Shown here one piece after another: positions 43,298-51,713 of a DNA stretch of 64,000 bases (position 1 is the first letter of the stretch; every line of letters begins with the position of its first letter). The notes under the pieces are model-generated. The model searched no databases. It saw only the letters and a program-made list of their open reading frames with translations, and was not told the DNA's origin. This stretch comes from Nonomuraea turkmeniaca (GTDB taxonomy: Bacteria; Actinomycetota; Actinomycetes; Streptosporangiales; Streptosporangiaceae), in contig NZ_VCKY01000029.1 in assembly GCF_005889735.1 (NCBI RefSeq), forward strand, positions 1 to 64,000. Direction: 5' to 3'. A program made the position numbers and the translations under genes.

Positions 43298-44115
43298 ACC
43301 TCAACGACGAGGCCGCCGAACTCGCCCCCCGCCTGTACGGCCTGGTCTCGGTCGTCAGCGCCCAGGACGCGGTGCGGCTGGCGGTCGAGGCCAACCACGA
43401 CCACAACCAGTGGTGGCCGCCCCATGTGGACGACTGGCGGATCCGGATGCTGGTGGCCGGGTGGAGCACCCGCGTGTCTTATGCGATGGTGGACGTCTAC
43501 GCCGAGGTCGTGAAGAAGGCCGACGCCTACGGCTGGCACGACCTCACCGGCATGCACGACCAGGAGGTCGCCGAACTCGTCCGGCCGCTCGGCCTGGTGG
43601 ACGCACGCGTCCGCTACCTGCGCTCCCTGGAAACCTTCCTGGCCGCCTCCGAAGTGCTCGGCCGGCGCCCGCTCACCATGCCGGCCGACGCCTTCGTCGA
43701 GGCGTTCGCGGCCGAGGTGAACGGCGCCTCCTACAAGGTCGCCCAGTGCGCCGCCCTCTACGCCCGCGGCTACCACTGCGGCATCATCCCCGTGGACTCC
43801 GGCATGGTGAGCAAACTCGCTCCCCTGCTCGGCGTGAACGTGGGCAGCGGCACCTACGCCCACGAACGGATGCGCCTGCTTCTGGAAGCGTGCGCCGCAG
43901 CCGATTCCTCCCGTTATCGGGACCTCATCACGGCTCGCGGGCACCGCGTCACCGTTCCCGAGGAGGCGACGCCGGCATGGTGGCTGCACCTGGTCCTGAT
44001 CTACTTCAAGCGCCTGTTCCTCAACCGGCCGGTCAGCCCGAGGGTGTGCGCCCTGAGGCCCGTCTGCCCGGCCGTCCTCGACTGCGTCCACGCGCCCCGG
44101 CGACGACGGAGGTAG
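43294..44115 (+). CDS. HhH-GPD (endonuclease III-like) fold protein
   Basis: A 273-residue protein that I place tentatively in the helix-hairpin-helix base-excision glycosylase superfamily. The segment VNGASYKVAQCAALYARGYHCGIIPVDSGMVSKLAPLLG resembles the GIGxxxA...VDTHV region, with Asp168 in the position of the catalytic Asp. The C-terminus has Cys252-x5-Cys258-x5-Cys264, reminiscent of but not identical to the EndoIII iron-sulfur loop. A glycosylase-like reader or remover of a modified base would suit this cassette. The start is GTG overlapping the previous stop. Confidence 0.6.
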   Translation: MNLNDEAAELAPRLYGLVSVVSAQDAVRLAVEANHDHNQWWPPHVDDWRIRMLVAGWSTRVSYAMVDVYAEVVKKADAYGWHDLTGMHDQEVAELVRPLGLVDARVRYLRSLETFLAASEVLGRRPLTMPADAFVEAFAAEVNGASYKVAQCAALYARGYHCGIIPVDSGMVSKLAPLLGVNVGSGTYAHERMRLLLEACAAADSSRYRDLITARGHRVTVPEEATPAWWLHLVLIYFKRLFLNRPVSPRVCALRPVCPAVLDCVHAPRRRRR

Positions 44116-44119
44116 CCCC

Positions 44120-44929
44120 GTGCCCTGCCTCGGCGTGATCGGCAACATCTCCATCGACACCACCCGCTACCCCGATGGCCGCAGTCACGTCCTGATCGGC
44201 GGAGCCGCGTTATACGTCGCGTCGGCCGCCGCCCGAGCGGGAGCGACCGCCCGTCCAGTCGCAGTCGCCGGGAGCGACCTCGCCGGCCTGCACGCTCATG
44301 CCTGGCCGGCAACGCTCGACCTGTCGGGTGTGGCCATGATGCCCGGCCCGTCGTGCCGATTCGACATCACCTACGGCAGCGACGGCCAGATCATCGCATT
44401 GACCGCCGAATATGGGACCGCTACCACTCTGACAGCGCACGCCCTGACCCTGCTGGCCCGCGCCGACTGCGACCACTGGCATGTCTGCTGCCGCCGCCCC
44501 TTGGACATCGGCCAGGTCCTGGACCGCCTCATGATGACGGGGCAGCGCTTCAGCCTGGACTTCCACCTCCCCTCCGCCGCCGAGCAGATCACCGCGGCCA
44601 AGGCGGCGCTCCCGCACGCCGAGGCAGTGTTCGTCAACGCCGCCGAGTACCAGCTCCTGGACGACCGCGTCGCCGTCAACGACCTGCCCACCGTGGTGGT
44701 CTCCGACGGGCCCGGCGCGGTCATCCTGCTCCGCCACGGCCAGCCGGTCGGCGCCGAGTTACCCAAACGCCACCCCGTCGTGGAAGTGACCGGCGCCGGC
44801 GACACCCTGGCCGGCACCTTCCTCGCCGAAGTCCTTCACGGCACCCCCGAGCGAGACGCCCTGGCGGCAGCCGTCACCGCAGCCAGCCGCCACACGGGTA
44901 CTCCGGGCGTGCCCTACAACCCCCCATAA
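44120..44929 (+). CDS. PfkB-family carbohydrate/nucleoside kinase
   Basis: A 269-residue protein of the ribokinase/PfkB fold. It has a GG substrate motif near GGAALYVASAAARAGA (34-49) and the signature VTGAGDTLAGTF with catalytic base Asp228. It is short for the family (typically about 300). In this cassette it would phosphorylate a ribose- or nucleoside-type hydroxyl. It starts 4 bases after the HhH-like gene and is followed by a 22-base gap. Confidence 0.86.
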   Translation: MPCLGVIGNISIDTTRYPDGRSHVLIGGAALYVASAAARAGATARPVAVAGSDLAGLHAHAWPATLDLSGVAMMPGPSCRFDITYGSDGQIIALTAEYGTATTLTAHALTLLARADCDHWHVCCRRPLDIGQVLDRLMMTGQRFSLDFHLPSAAEQITAAKAALPHAEAVFVNAAEYQLLDDRVAVNDLPTVVVSDGPGAVILLRHGQPVGAELPKRHPVVEVTGAGDTLAGTFLAEVLHGTPERDALAAAVTAASRHTGTPGVPYNPP

Positions 44930-44951
44930 CCCGCAGGGAAGGCCCCCAGCC

Positions 44952-45902
44952 TTGGCGCTCTACTACGTGGCCCACCGCCTGTTCGCCGCCCATGACCGCG
45001 CCCTGGGCGCGCACATCGCCCACCACCTCGCCCGCCGCTTCGGGCAGGACGCCGTCTTCCTCCCCTTCTGCGACACCGACGAGGAAAACCTCACCCACCC
45101 CCGCAAGGGCCAGCGCCTGTTCGAGCTGGACCGCGAACGCCTGACCCGAATCGACGCGATGATCGCTCTCCTGCACGGCCCCAGCCTCGACGACGGGGTC
45201 TGCATGGAGATCGGCTACGCCGCCGCCCGAGGCGTCCCCGTCCTGGCCGTCACCACCGACTTCCAGGTCTACGGCCCCGCCCCCGACTCCGCAGTGCGCT
45301 CGCCGTTCCCCGACCCGCTGCTCCAGCACGTCGTCAGCCGCGTCATCTCCGTACCCCAGCTCGGCCCGCCGGGCAACGACAAGAACCGCTTCGCGCGCTT
45401 CCTCGACCAGAACCTGCACGCCATTGACCGGGCCGCCGCAGAGATCACCGAGCCCCTAGCGGGCTCGCTCCCATCCACTTCCTCCCTGCCGCCCGCCGAC
45501 ATGAACGGCCAGCGGCGGGCGTACCTGGAGCCCTCCCCGTACGGCGGCGATACCTGGACCGCCGAAGTCTCCGACACCCTGCACACCCACGGCTACACCA
45601 CCCACCGAGCCGGACGATTCAACGCCACCGACCCCGTCCAAGCGGCCGGCGACGACTGGACAGCGCTGGCTCGGTCCAACCTGGCCGTCGCGGACATCCG
45701 CGGCCCCGAGACACCTCCCGGCGCGGCCCTGATCATCGGTGCCTGCGCGGCGACCGGCCGTCCCGTCTACGCCCCCGACCCCGGCTGCTGGTGGACCTTC
45801 GCCCACGGCCGCGAACCCAACTACCGCAACCTCATGATCCAGTACGGCCTGACCGGCACCTTTAGCGACCTCCCCGAACTCGTCAAGTACCTGGAGGCGT
45901 GA
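44952..45902 (+). CDS. Tandem nucleoside 2-deoxyribosyltransferase-like protein
   Basis: A 316-residue protein with two copies of the deoxyribosyltransferase fold. Domain 1 (about 1-150) ends its active site in DDGVCMEIGYAAARGVPV and keeps the nucleophilic Glu86. Domain 2 (about 175-316) has SNLAVADIRGPETPPGAALIIGACAATGRPV, where Ile261 stands in place of the Glu, so it is probably inactive or regulatory. The family swaps bases on deoxyribose or hydrolyses nucleoside phosphates. The TTG start at 44952 has a GGAAGG upstream; its stop overlaps the kinase start. Confidence 0.82.
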   Translation: MALYYVAHRLFAAHDRALGAHIAHHLARRFGQDAVFLPFCDTDEENLTHPRKGQRLFELDRERLTRIDAMIALLHGPSLDDGVCMEIGYAAARGVPVLAVTTDFQVYGPAPDSAVRSPFPDPLLQHVVSRVISVPQLGPPGNDKNRFARFLDQNLHAIDRAAAEITEPLAGSLPSTSSLPPADMNGQRRAYLEPSPYGGDTWTAEVSDTLHTHGYTTHRAGRFNATDPVQAAGDDWTALARSNLAVADIRGPETPPGAALIIGACAATGRPVYAPDPGCWWTFAHGREPNYRNLMIQYGLTGTFSDLPELVKYLEA

Positions 45903-46393
45903 TGGCTGCCGACCTCACCCTGTGGGCCCAGCGTTACGAGGTGATCATCCTGGAGGGCTGCGACGGCGTAGGCAAGACCACCCACGCCACGGCGCTCGCC
46001 ACCCACTACGGCTACCAGCGCGTCCACGCTGACCGCACCCCTGACGGTGCGGACCTCTTCCAGCGTCACCGCGCCATCCTGACCCTGCCCGGCCGCCTCG
46101 TCCTGGACCGCAGCTTCATCAGCGAATTGGTCTACGGCCCCCTCCTACACGACCGCTGCAGATTGACCGCGCCACAGACCGTCGAACTGCTCGGCCTGGT
46201 GGCCGCCCGCCGAGGTGTCCTCATCCATCTCACCGCCACGCCCAAACAGATCCAGGGCCGCCTTCTCGCCCGTGATGGAACCGCACCCGCTCATGATGAG
46301 ATTCGCAGGCTCATGGCCCGCTACGTCGCAGTCTTCGCGGACCTGGCCCAGTACGCGACGGTTCTTACCGTGGACAACGCGGAGGCCGCCTGA
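45902..46393 (+). CDS. Thymidylate-kinase-like nucleoside monophosphate kinase
   Basis: A 163-residue P-loop kinase. EGCDGVGKTTHA at 18-29 is the thymidylate-kinase-type Walker A, and LVLDRSFISELVYG near 63-76 matches the DR(Y/F) base/phosphate-binding motif. It is about 50 residues shorter than typical thymidylate kinase. It would phosphorylate a (deoxy)nucleoside or its monophosphate. ATG 45902 is preferred over GTG 45899 because GGAGG lies 4 bases before it. One base overlaps the previous stop. Confidence 0.83.
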   Translation: MAADLTLWAQRYEVIILEGCDGVGKTTHATALATHYGYQRVHADRTPDGADLFQRHRAILTLPGRLVLDRSFISELVYGPLLHDRCRLTAPQTVELLGLVAARRGVLIHLTATPKQIQGRLLARDGTAPAHDEIRRLMARYVAVFADLAQYATVLTVDNAEAA

Positions 46394-46507
46394 CACGTCT
46401 TATGAGAGGAGGTGTTTCCCCTACCCGCTGGAGCGATGGCCGCTAGGCTCACAGCCGTCCGCCAACCTCACGGAGCCCAAGCGGCTCCACGGCACCAGGA
46501 GAATCGG

Positions 46508-46831
46508 ATGCACCTCCGAGACATCCAGAAGCGGGCGTGGGAGAACAAGCTGGCCAAGGGGTTCAACACCACTGATCTGCCGCTGGAGTTCGCCCTCGCC
46601 CACGGGGAGCTATCGGAGGCGTTCGAGGCGGCCCGCAAGCACCCCGAGACCCTTGGCGAGGAACTCGCCGACGTGCTGATCTTCCTGACCAGCATCGCGG
46701 AGATGAACGGCATCGACCTCGCCTCGGCCGTCGAAGCCAAGATGGCCAAGAACCAGGCCCGCCGCTACGAGCGAGGCCCGCACGGGACATTGATCAAGAC
46801 GGACGAGGAAGTGGGCTCCGGACTCGTCTGA
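46508..46831 (+). CDS. MazG-like nucleotide pyrophosphohydrolase
   Basis: A 107-residue single-domain MazG-type enzyme. The metal-binding helices are AHGELSEAFEAARK (Glu34, Glu37) and GEELADVLIFLTSIAEMNG (Glu51/52, Asp55). Such proteins cut NTPs or non-canonical nucleotides to NMP and PPi. AGGAG lies about 6 bases before ATG 46508. The 114-base gap after the kinase contains a GAGGAGGT but no extra gene. Last gene of the nucleotide cassette; in context it may clear an unwanted nucleotide. Confidence 0.84.
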   Translation: MHLRDIQKRAWENKLAKGFNTTDLPLEFALAHGELSEAFEAARKHPETLGEELADVLIFLTSIAEMNGIDLASAVEAKMAKNQARRYERGPHGTLIKTDEEVGSGLV

Positions 46832-46869
46832 CGGTGGCGATCAGTCACGACATCGTCGCTGGGCTTTCT

Positions 46870-47073
46870 TTCACCTACTGCGTAGGCGGCGACGGGGGCC
46901 GCATCGGAGTCGAACCGCCACAGCTCAACGAATTCGGAAGAAGCCACACGGAGGGCGCATACGGCCCCTCGATCGGCACCGGAGGCCGACCTTTCGGAGT
47001 CAGCCCTTCGAAGTCGATGACAAGGTGTGACGGGTGAAATCCGCGTCGACGTTCAGAGAAGGTCCGGCATTAA
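46870..47073 (-). pseudogene. Decayed 5' fragment of a DnaQ-like exonuclease gene
   Basis: This stretch is a degraded copy of the first ~70 codons of the intact exonuclease at 54626-55300. The DNA encoding NAGPSL, VDADF and VIDFEGLTPKG is recognisable, but small deletions (for example after the RHT codons) break the frame, and similarity ends near the codons for RFDS. It lies directly downstream of the first transglutaminase-like gene, as the intact copy does relative to the second. Confidence 0.75.
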
Positions 47074-47076
47074 GCA

Positions 47077-47616
47077 TCAGCGGGCACCAGGACAGGCACG
47101 AGCGTCTTCGGCACGAACGGCTCGCAGCCAGCGGTTGAACGCCTCCTGGTAAGCGCCGCCACCAGCATCGTCGGCTTCGTCGACGTCAGCGTTCGGCCGC
47201 GGCTCAGGACCGTCGCCAGGCCTCCACAACGGGCCCTGCGGCTCATAGGCCGGGACCGTGTCGGTGAGGCCGTCCCACTCCGCTACAACCAGGCCCGCCG
47301 CGGCCAGAGCCGGATCATGCGTGGCATCGACCAGTCTCCACTTGCCCTCGATGAGCACTTCGGATGCGGTGTGCACGTCTTCGCGGGAGACCAGCGTCCA
47401 CACCTCTGCCGGCTGGTCGGGCAGATAATACAGCCACCGGACCCGCCGGGCCTGGTAGCCAAGCGCGCGAAAGCCGCCGATTAGGTAAGCCGCTTTCGCC
47501 AGGCAATCGCCGCGGCCCACGCCCATCAGCGCTTCGGCGTCGTGGGCGCCGTCGGTGGCATACGGCACATTCCGTACGGCAAGGAACAAGGCGATCCGCT
47601 CGGCGCGCGCATCCAC
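47077..47616 (-). CDS. Transglutaminase-like cysteine protease-fold protein (copy A)
   Basis: A 179-residue transglutaminase-core protein with the Cys-His-Asp triad: Cys38 in GRGDCLAK, His82 in DVHTASEV and Asp97 in VDATHD. By eye it is roughly 85-90% identical to the protein encoded at 55300-55839. The GTG start at 47616 corresponds to the start used by copy B; the longer frame to 47685 is not shared. Its downstream exonuclease partner is broken. The function is unknown; the family includes proteases, peptide-modifying enzymes and transglutaminases. Confidence 0.82.
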   Translation of the reverse strand: MDARAERIALFLAVRNVPYATDGAHDAEALMGVGRGDCLAKAAYLIGGFRALGYQARRVRWLYYLPDQPAEVWTLVSREDVHTASEVLIEGKWRLVDATHDPALAAAGLVVAEWDGLTDTVPAYEPQGPLWRPGDGPEPRPNADVDEADDAGGGAYQEAFNRWLRAVRAEDARACPGAR

Positions 47617-47709
47617 GCGACGACCGTACCCGCACGACGTCGTTCCCGCACGGAAGTTCACTAGGTGATGGCGACAACTCGCCACAGCCGCCTAGCTCAT
47701 TCGACTCCC

Positions 47710-47757
47710 CTCCGTGATCATCTTGCCGTCGAGGACGTAGAGGCGGTTGGCGCCGCC
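47710..47757 (-). pseudogene. Short remnant of an ABC-transporter ATPase C-terminus
   Basis: About 48 bases on the minus strand read as NRLYVLDGKMI, aligning with the DRIYVLEHGKII segment of the exporter at 56020-57888 and its fragment at 52679. Flanking sequence does not match. It supports repeated local rearrangement here; the assignment of such a short piece is tentative. Confidence 0.35.
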
Positions 47758-47853
47758 GACGGGGGCGTTTGTTGATCAGGGGTCGAATACCGCGCCTCGG
47801 ACTTATGTCAACGATTGAGGCTCTTGGGGCGTCTGTACAACAAGGAGGTTCTT

Positions 47854-47949
47854 GTGGAAGTTCTGAACGACCTTGAGAAGGACCTGTGGCTGGAGTTCCT
47901 TCTCATCGAGGCTCTGCACGAGGAAGCAGAGCGGCGGACGGCGCCTTAA
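47854..47949 (+). CDS. Possible 31-residue acidic peptide
   Basis: GTG 47854 is preceded at ideal spacing by AAGGAGG. The product begins MEVLNDLEKDLWLEFLLIEA and ends in a charged ALHEEAERRTAP tail; it is acidic and likely helical. About 40 bases upstream plus the first codons are closely similar to a second locus at 61925-61995, where the frame ends after 9 codons. It lies between a transglutaminase-like gene and a PCMT-like methyltransferase gene. It has no Cys and one Thr, so it is not a lanthipeptide. It could be a leader peptide, a small membrane-associated peptide, a modified-peptide precursor or an accident. Confidence 0.4.
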   Translation: MEVLNDLEKDLWLEFLLIEALHEEAERRTAP

Positions 47950-48019
47950 CGATCTGAGCAGTCAGCGAACAGGCTGGTCAGCCGCACGATCACAGAGCGG
48001 CTCGCGATCGGGCCTGAGG

Positions 48020-49153
48020 CTAACGGACGCAGCACTGCCAAGGGCCGCGCGACAACTGGATGGCCCCGCTGGCGTTGATCACAGCCTGAGCCCCGTAAGC
48101 CGGCGTGCTTCCCCGGATGAGCCAGTCGTGCCGTACCTCGTCAAGGAGGTCCCACAGGCGTCGCGGACCGCCCTGAACGACCACCGGCAGATCATCGCCA
48201 AAGGCGGTGGCGCGAGCCCACGAACCATCGGCATGTGACAGGTGCGCGGTGCACCGCCCGTCGTCACCCTCTTCGTACCGGTGCCGGATGCCTGGCGCAG
48301 CGAGTTCCAGCATGGCGGCGACATCGCTGAACGGTCGGATGCGCGCCACCGGATAGCGGCCCAGTCTCTCCTCACCGGTATCCCGGGCGACACTCGGCGT
48401 GGGCTCGTGCCGGGTATCGCGGGGCACCTCGGCCGCGGTGAACATGCCACGGTCCCATCCGATGTGGCCATCCGCTCCCCCGCCGGCGTTCTTGACCGCG
48501 GAGAGAATGAGCGGCGTTGCGGCGATCGTGGTCACCAGCCGGCCACCAGGCCGCAGCGCCGCCAGCCACGACGGGGGAATCGGACGGACGCCCGTCATGG
48601 ACACGATCCGATCGTAGGAGCCCGGCAGCGGCCCCGTCCCATCCCCGGTGAGTAGCGTCGGCCGCAGCCCCATCGCATCCAGGCGGCCCAGTGCAGCGTC
48701 GGTCAGATACGAACTGACGTCGAGCGAGGTGACCGACTCGGCGCCGAACCGGGAGGCGACAAGGCCGACCGGATAACCCGACCCCGTGCCCACGATCAGG
48801 ACGCGGGCCCCCTGATGGATCTGGGCGTGACGCAGGAGTCGCAAAACGAGGCTGGGCATCGCGGAGGACGACGTGGGCAAACCGGTCAGCACCGTGCCAT
48901 CGTCGGCGAGGTCAGCGTGCGTGCGCTCCACCTCGGTCACCAAGGACACGTTCCGGTAAGCGGCCCGCGCCCATTCGTCCGGGTCCGCCACGCCGTCGCG
49001 CACCTGCCAAACTCCCCACGGCTCGCCCTCCGGAGTGCTCCACCATCGGGGTACAAGCAGATGCCTCGGAACCGCCGCGACGACCGGCCGCCACCGAGAT
49101 TCCTCAGCGGTGACTTCTGCAGCAAGTCGCTCACTGTGCCTCCGCCACCACAT
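48020..49153 (-). CDS. PCMT-like methyltransferase (third copy)
   Basis: A 377-residue methyltransferase distantly related to those at 7504 and 8860: VPRHLLVPRWW near 30, motif I VLIVGTGSGYPVGLVASRFG near 120, and a long C-terminal extension ending near Cys-Cys-Val-Arg. ATG 49153 is set by GGGAGG 5 bases upstream; the frame extends to 49300. It stands alone on the minus strand, facing the small-peptide frame at 47854. The substrate is unknown; members of this group act on peptides in some RiPP pathways. Confidence 0.8.
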   Translation of the reverse strand: MWWRRHSERLAAEVTAEESRWRPVVAAVPRHLLVPRWWSTPEGEPWGVWQVRDGVADPDEWARAAYRNVSLVTEVERTHADLADDGTVLTGLPTSSSAMPSLVLRLLRHAQIHQGARVLIVGTGSGYPVGLVASRFGAESVTSLDVSSYLTDAALGRLDAMGLRPTLLTGDGTGPLPGSYDRIVSMTGVRPIPPSWLAALRPGGRLVTTIAATPLILSAVKNAGGGADGHIGWDRGMFTAAEVPRDTRHEPTPSVARDTGEERLGRYPVARIRPFSDVAAMLELAAPGIRHRYEEGDDGRCTAHLSHADGSWARATAFGDDLPVVVQGGPRRLWDLLDEVRHDWLIRGSTPAYGAQAVINASGAIQLSRGPWQCCVR

Positions 49154-49381
49154 GACGCCTCCCATCAGAGCCCACCCTGTCGTGACCGTATGTAGCGGCT
49201 TGCTCAGTATCGCAACCCCGCTCTCGATGCGGTCGAAGATGAGGAACTGAAGCGCTGGCGGCCCGGCCCGTAGATGGTGTGCAGGCCGCGCCCGAAACAC
49301 ACCTGGACGCCGTTGCCGTACGGCAGCGGTTGGCTCGCTCGCCCCAGGAAGGCATAGCAGCGACTGTGGCCGAAGGCGGGC

Positions 49382-49867
49382 TCAGTAGACGAAGTGGCTG
49401 TCCTCGGCGAACAGGGCGGCCATCTCGGGACGGGGCGGGACAGGCAGAACAGACAGGCCCTGCGCGCCAGAGACAGCGGCCATCGCGTTGCGGGCTCGCA
49501 CAAGTGCGCGATCGGTTGTCAGTGCCGACGGGCGTCCGGCTTGCATCAGCAGCCCCATGTAGTAGGTCAGCAGGCGGGGCGGCAGGCCCTGACCCATGTG
49601 CGCGCTGAGGACCACGACCTCAGCCTCGACGGTCGGCTGCATCGGCTGGCGTAGGAGCGCGGCGCGTAGCGGCCACGGCGGGCAATAGCCGTCGCTCGCC
49701 AGGCGGCCGTCATTGGGCGTAACGGAGGCGACATCGCGGACGGCGACAGACAGAGCCTCGCCGAGCTGCGCCACGTCCTGATCGGCTGCGACGCCAAGAG
49801 CCACCATCGCGTCCACACGTTCCCAGTCACGCGGGTCGAACTCCTCGGCCCCCTCTGTGAAGGTCAT
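49382..49867 (-). CDS. Hypothetical protein
   Basis: A 161-residue soluble protein with no domain I recognise. It is mostly helical, with motifs FDPRDWERVDAMVALGVAADQD near the N-terminus and PPRLLTYYMGLLMQAGRPSALTTDRALVRA in the middle. The codon pattern and clean ATG start support a real gene. It is followed on the same strand, 228 bases on, by the methyltransferase gene. Confidence 0.6.
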   Translation of the reverse strand: MTFTEGAEEFDPRDWERVDAMVALGVAADQDVAQLGEALSVAVRDVASVTPNDGRLASDGYCPPWPLRAALLRQPMQPTVEAEVVVLSAHMGQGLPPRLLTYYMGLLMQAGRPSALTTDRALVRARNAMAAVSGAQGLSVLPVPPRPEMAALFAEDSHFVY

Positions 49868-50016
49868 GGCGTCGAGCCTAGAGCCGCGTGTGGTGAATGG
49901 TGTCGAAAGCCACGGTGCGCCCCATCCTCGTCAGGACCACCGCCGACGACCTCAGCTCCAGCCGGTCTACTCCGGCACGACGCCCTCTGGCAGGGCCGCC
50001 ATGTGGTGCCGCCAGG

Positions 50017-51138
50017 TCACTCGGCGGGGATTCGGGTCTTGAACATGGCGACCCAATCTTCCATGAAGGTCTCGGCGGTGTGCGCGTCGTCCGGCCCGCC
50101 GAGCAGCGGCGGTCCGTCCCTCATCTGCTTCATCAACTCATCGCTCAGCCGGACGGCCCACGGCTGCATGCAGCCGTCCAGGCCGGCGGCGAAGTCTCGC
50201 GTTCTCCTCGTCATGCTCCAGCCGCTCACCATCATCAGCAGGTGCCCGGCGCCGAGCTCGTCGACGCGTGCGCGCAGCGCGGCGAGCCCAGCCGTGTCCG
50301 GCATCAGCAGCGCGTACCCCCGGTAGAACGCGGCGACGCCGCTCAGCTGGTACAGCACCGTGCGCGCCTGCCTCAGCTCGTCGATGCCGGCCGATTGGAT
50401 CGCTGGAGGCCCGTCGAACCTCGCGAACTGCTTCAACAGCGCGTCCATCTCTCCGGAGAAGGCCTCGTCGCTCAGCACGCCCTGCAGATCCTTCAGGGGA
50501 AGGGCAGGGTACAAGGTGGCCAGCGCCTCGATGAAGGCGTCGACGCCGATCTCCTCTATCCCCAGCCCCGCAGCGGCGATCAGCTGAACCACCGCTTGCC
50601 GGCCGGACGACCTCGACGGCGCGTCCTCCTCCAACTCCCGTCGAGCCAGAATCGCAGCACGCATATCCGCGACGTCGAAGGCGATCGGAGCGATGGGCTC
50701 GTTGTCGAAGGCGTTGCTGGCCATGCGGTAGAAGGCGTCGATGTCCGGCTCAGTACGTGCCTGCCGCGCCTGCCCGATCAGCCGCCGAATCGGACACGTA
50801 GCGCTCATCCACTCCAGCGCGGCGTGCACAGCGGCCGGTGGAGGCTCAGGCACCGGGGGACGGCCGGGCTGTGGCAAGCCAGCCTCGGCGAACCAGTCCA
50901 GCACGGCCAGTCGGAGGTCGCGGCCCTGGCGGGCGTGCCGGGCCAGCGCGGCGGCTATCTCGACCGTCTCGGGTTCCAGCGTCGAGGCGGATCCTCGACC
51001 AGCGCCGCGCCGTGTATTGGTGGGCAGCAGGCCGACGTGCCGCCATCGCTCCAGCTGGGCGGGCGAGCATCGCAGATCTCGCTCAGCCAGGGCGGCGGTC
51101 ACCTCGCGGTCGGCCCTGCTGGGCCCGCGTCTGGGCAT
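50017..51138 (-). CDS. MerR-type helix-turn-helix hypothetical regulator
   Basis: A 373-residue protein. The first 70 residues (LRCSPAQLERWRHVGLLP...) look like a MerR/helix-turn-helix DNA-binding head, followed by a long helical domain (about 80-370) of unknown kind that includes LIAAAGLGIEEIGVDAFIEALATLYP. The length is far above typical MerR proteins, so the C-terminal region is probably a sensor or effector domain. It stands alone. Confidence 0.65.
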   Translation of the reverse strand: MPRRGPSRADREVTAALAERDLRCSPAQLERWRHVGLLPTNTRRGAGRGSASTLEPETVEIAAALARHARQGRDLRLAVLDWFAEAGLPQPGRPPVPEPPPAAVHAALEWMSATCPIRRLIGQARQARTEPDIDAFYRMASNAFDNEPIAPIAFDVADMRAAILARRELEEDAPSRSSGRQAVVQLIAAAGLGIEEIGVDAFIEALATLYPALPLKDLQGVLSDEAFSGEMDALLKQFARFDGPPAIQSAGIDELRQARTVLYQLSGVAAFYRGYALLMPDTAGLAALRARVDELGAGHLLMMVSGWSMTRRTRDFAAGLDGCMQPWAVRLSDELMKQMRDGPPLLGGPDDAHTAETFMEDWVAMFKTRIPAE

Positions 51139-51272
51139 GGGCCCATCCTGGCCTTCACAGCCCCGCGAGGTTGCCGCGAATCACAAAATTCGTCTCTGGC
51201 TAACTGACTCTCGACAGCTCCCAGCGTGGGCTGGCGATACGAGACAGGTCCGAAGAAGGGGAAGCGGCTGGG

Positions 51273-51545
51273 ATGAGTGGCGGACGCGGGAAGAGGCCGG
51301 GGGAAGATCCCCGAAGGAACAGGCAATGGACCTGGTGGGCGCTGCCGCCGGCGGCGATCGCCTGCCTACCCTCAAGCCGGCTTGCCTTACTGCTGGCCGG
51401 CGCCGGGGTGGCGCTGTTGTTCGCGGTGTTCGCCGCTGTCGCGCTGGGATCGGCCTTCGCTTCCCGCGACGGTGTCCGGCGGGCCGCCGCCCGAACCCTT
51501 GACCTCCTGCTGAGGTTGGCCCCCTGGTATACCCCGCGGCGTTAG
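51273..51545 (+). CDS. Small putative membrane protein
   Basis: A 90-residue frame with a basic N-terminus and one or two hydrophobic segments (WALPPAAIACLP; LALLLAGAGVALLFAVFAAVALGSAFA, about 37-63), then an Arg-rich tail. A G-rich AGGGGAAGC lies about 14 bases upstream of the ATG. It is plausible as a single-pass membrane peptide with no known family. Confidence 0.4.
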   Translation: MSGGRGKRPGEDPRRNRQWTWWALPPAAIACLPSSRLALLLAGAGVALLFAVFAAVALGSAFASRDGVRRAAARTLDLLLRLAPWYTPRR

Positions 51546-51672
51546 TCCTGGCCTGCTTGGAGCAAGGTTCTGGATCGGCAATTGACGCATCGCAGCCAAT
51601 GACGTGGTCGTGATCGGCCAGGGCGTGTGCTGTCGGGCAGGCGTCGCCGAAAGCGGTCGCTTGAAATATGAA

Positions 51673-51700
51673 AGCCCCGCTCCCTCCGGGGAGCGGGGCT
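51673..51700 (-). terminator. Terminator of lsr2
   Basis: A perfect 11-bp stem AGCCCCGCTCC / GGAGCGGGGCT with a 6-base loop lies 13 bases after the lsr2 stop. On the minus strand it is followed by TTTCATATTT, a usable U-rich tract. Confidence 0.85.
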
Positions 51701-51713
51701 CGTTGTTGCTGCA

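Noticed and set aside
49154-49381. Possible gene fragment on the minus strand (YAFLGRASQPLPYGNGVQVC)
   Set aside because: Short, without a start and not matched to any family I know; the N-terminal extension of the 48020 methyltransferase through here is in another frame.
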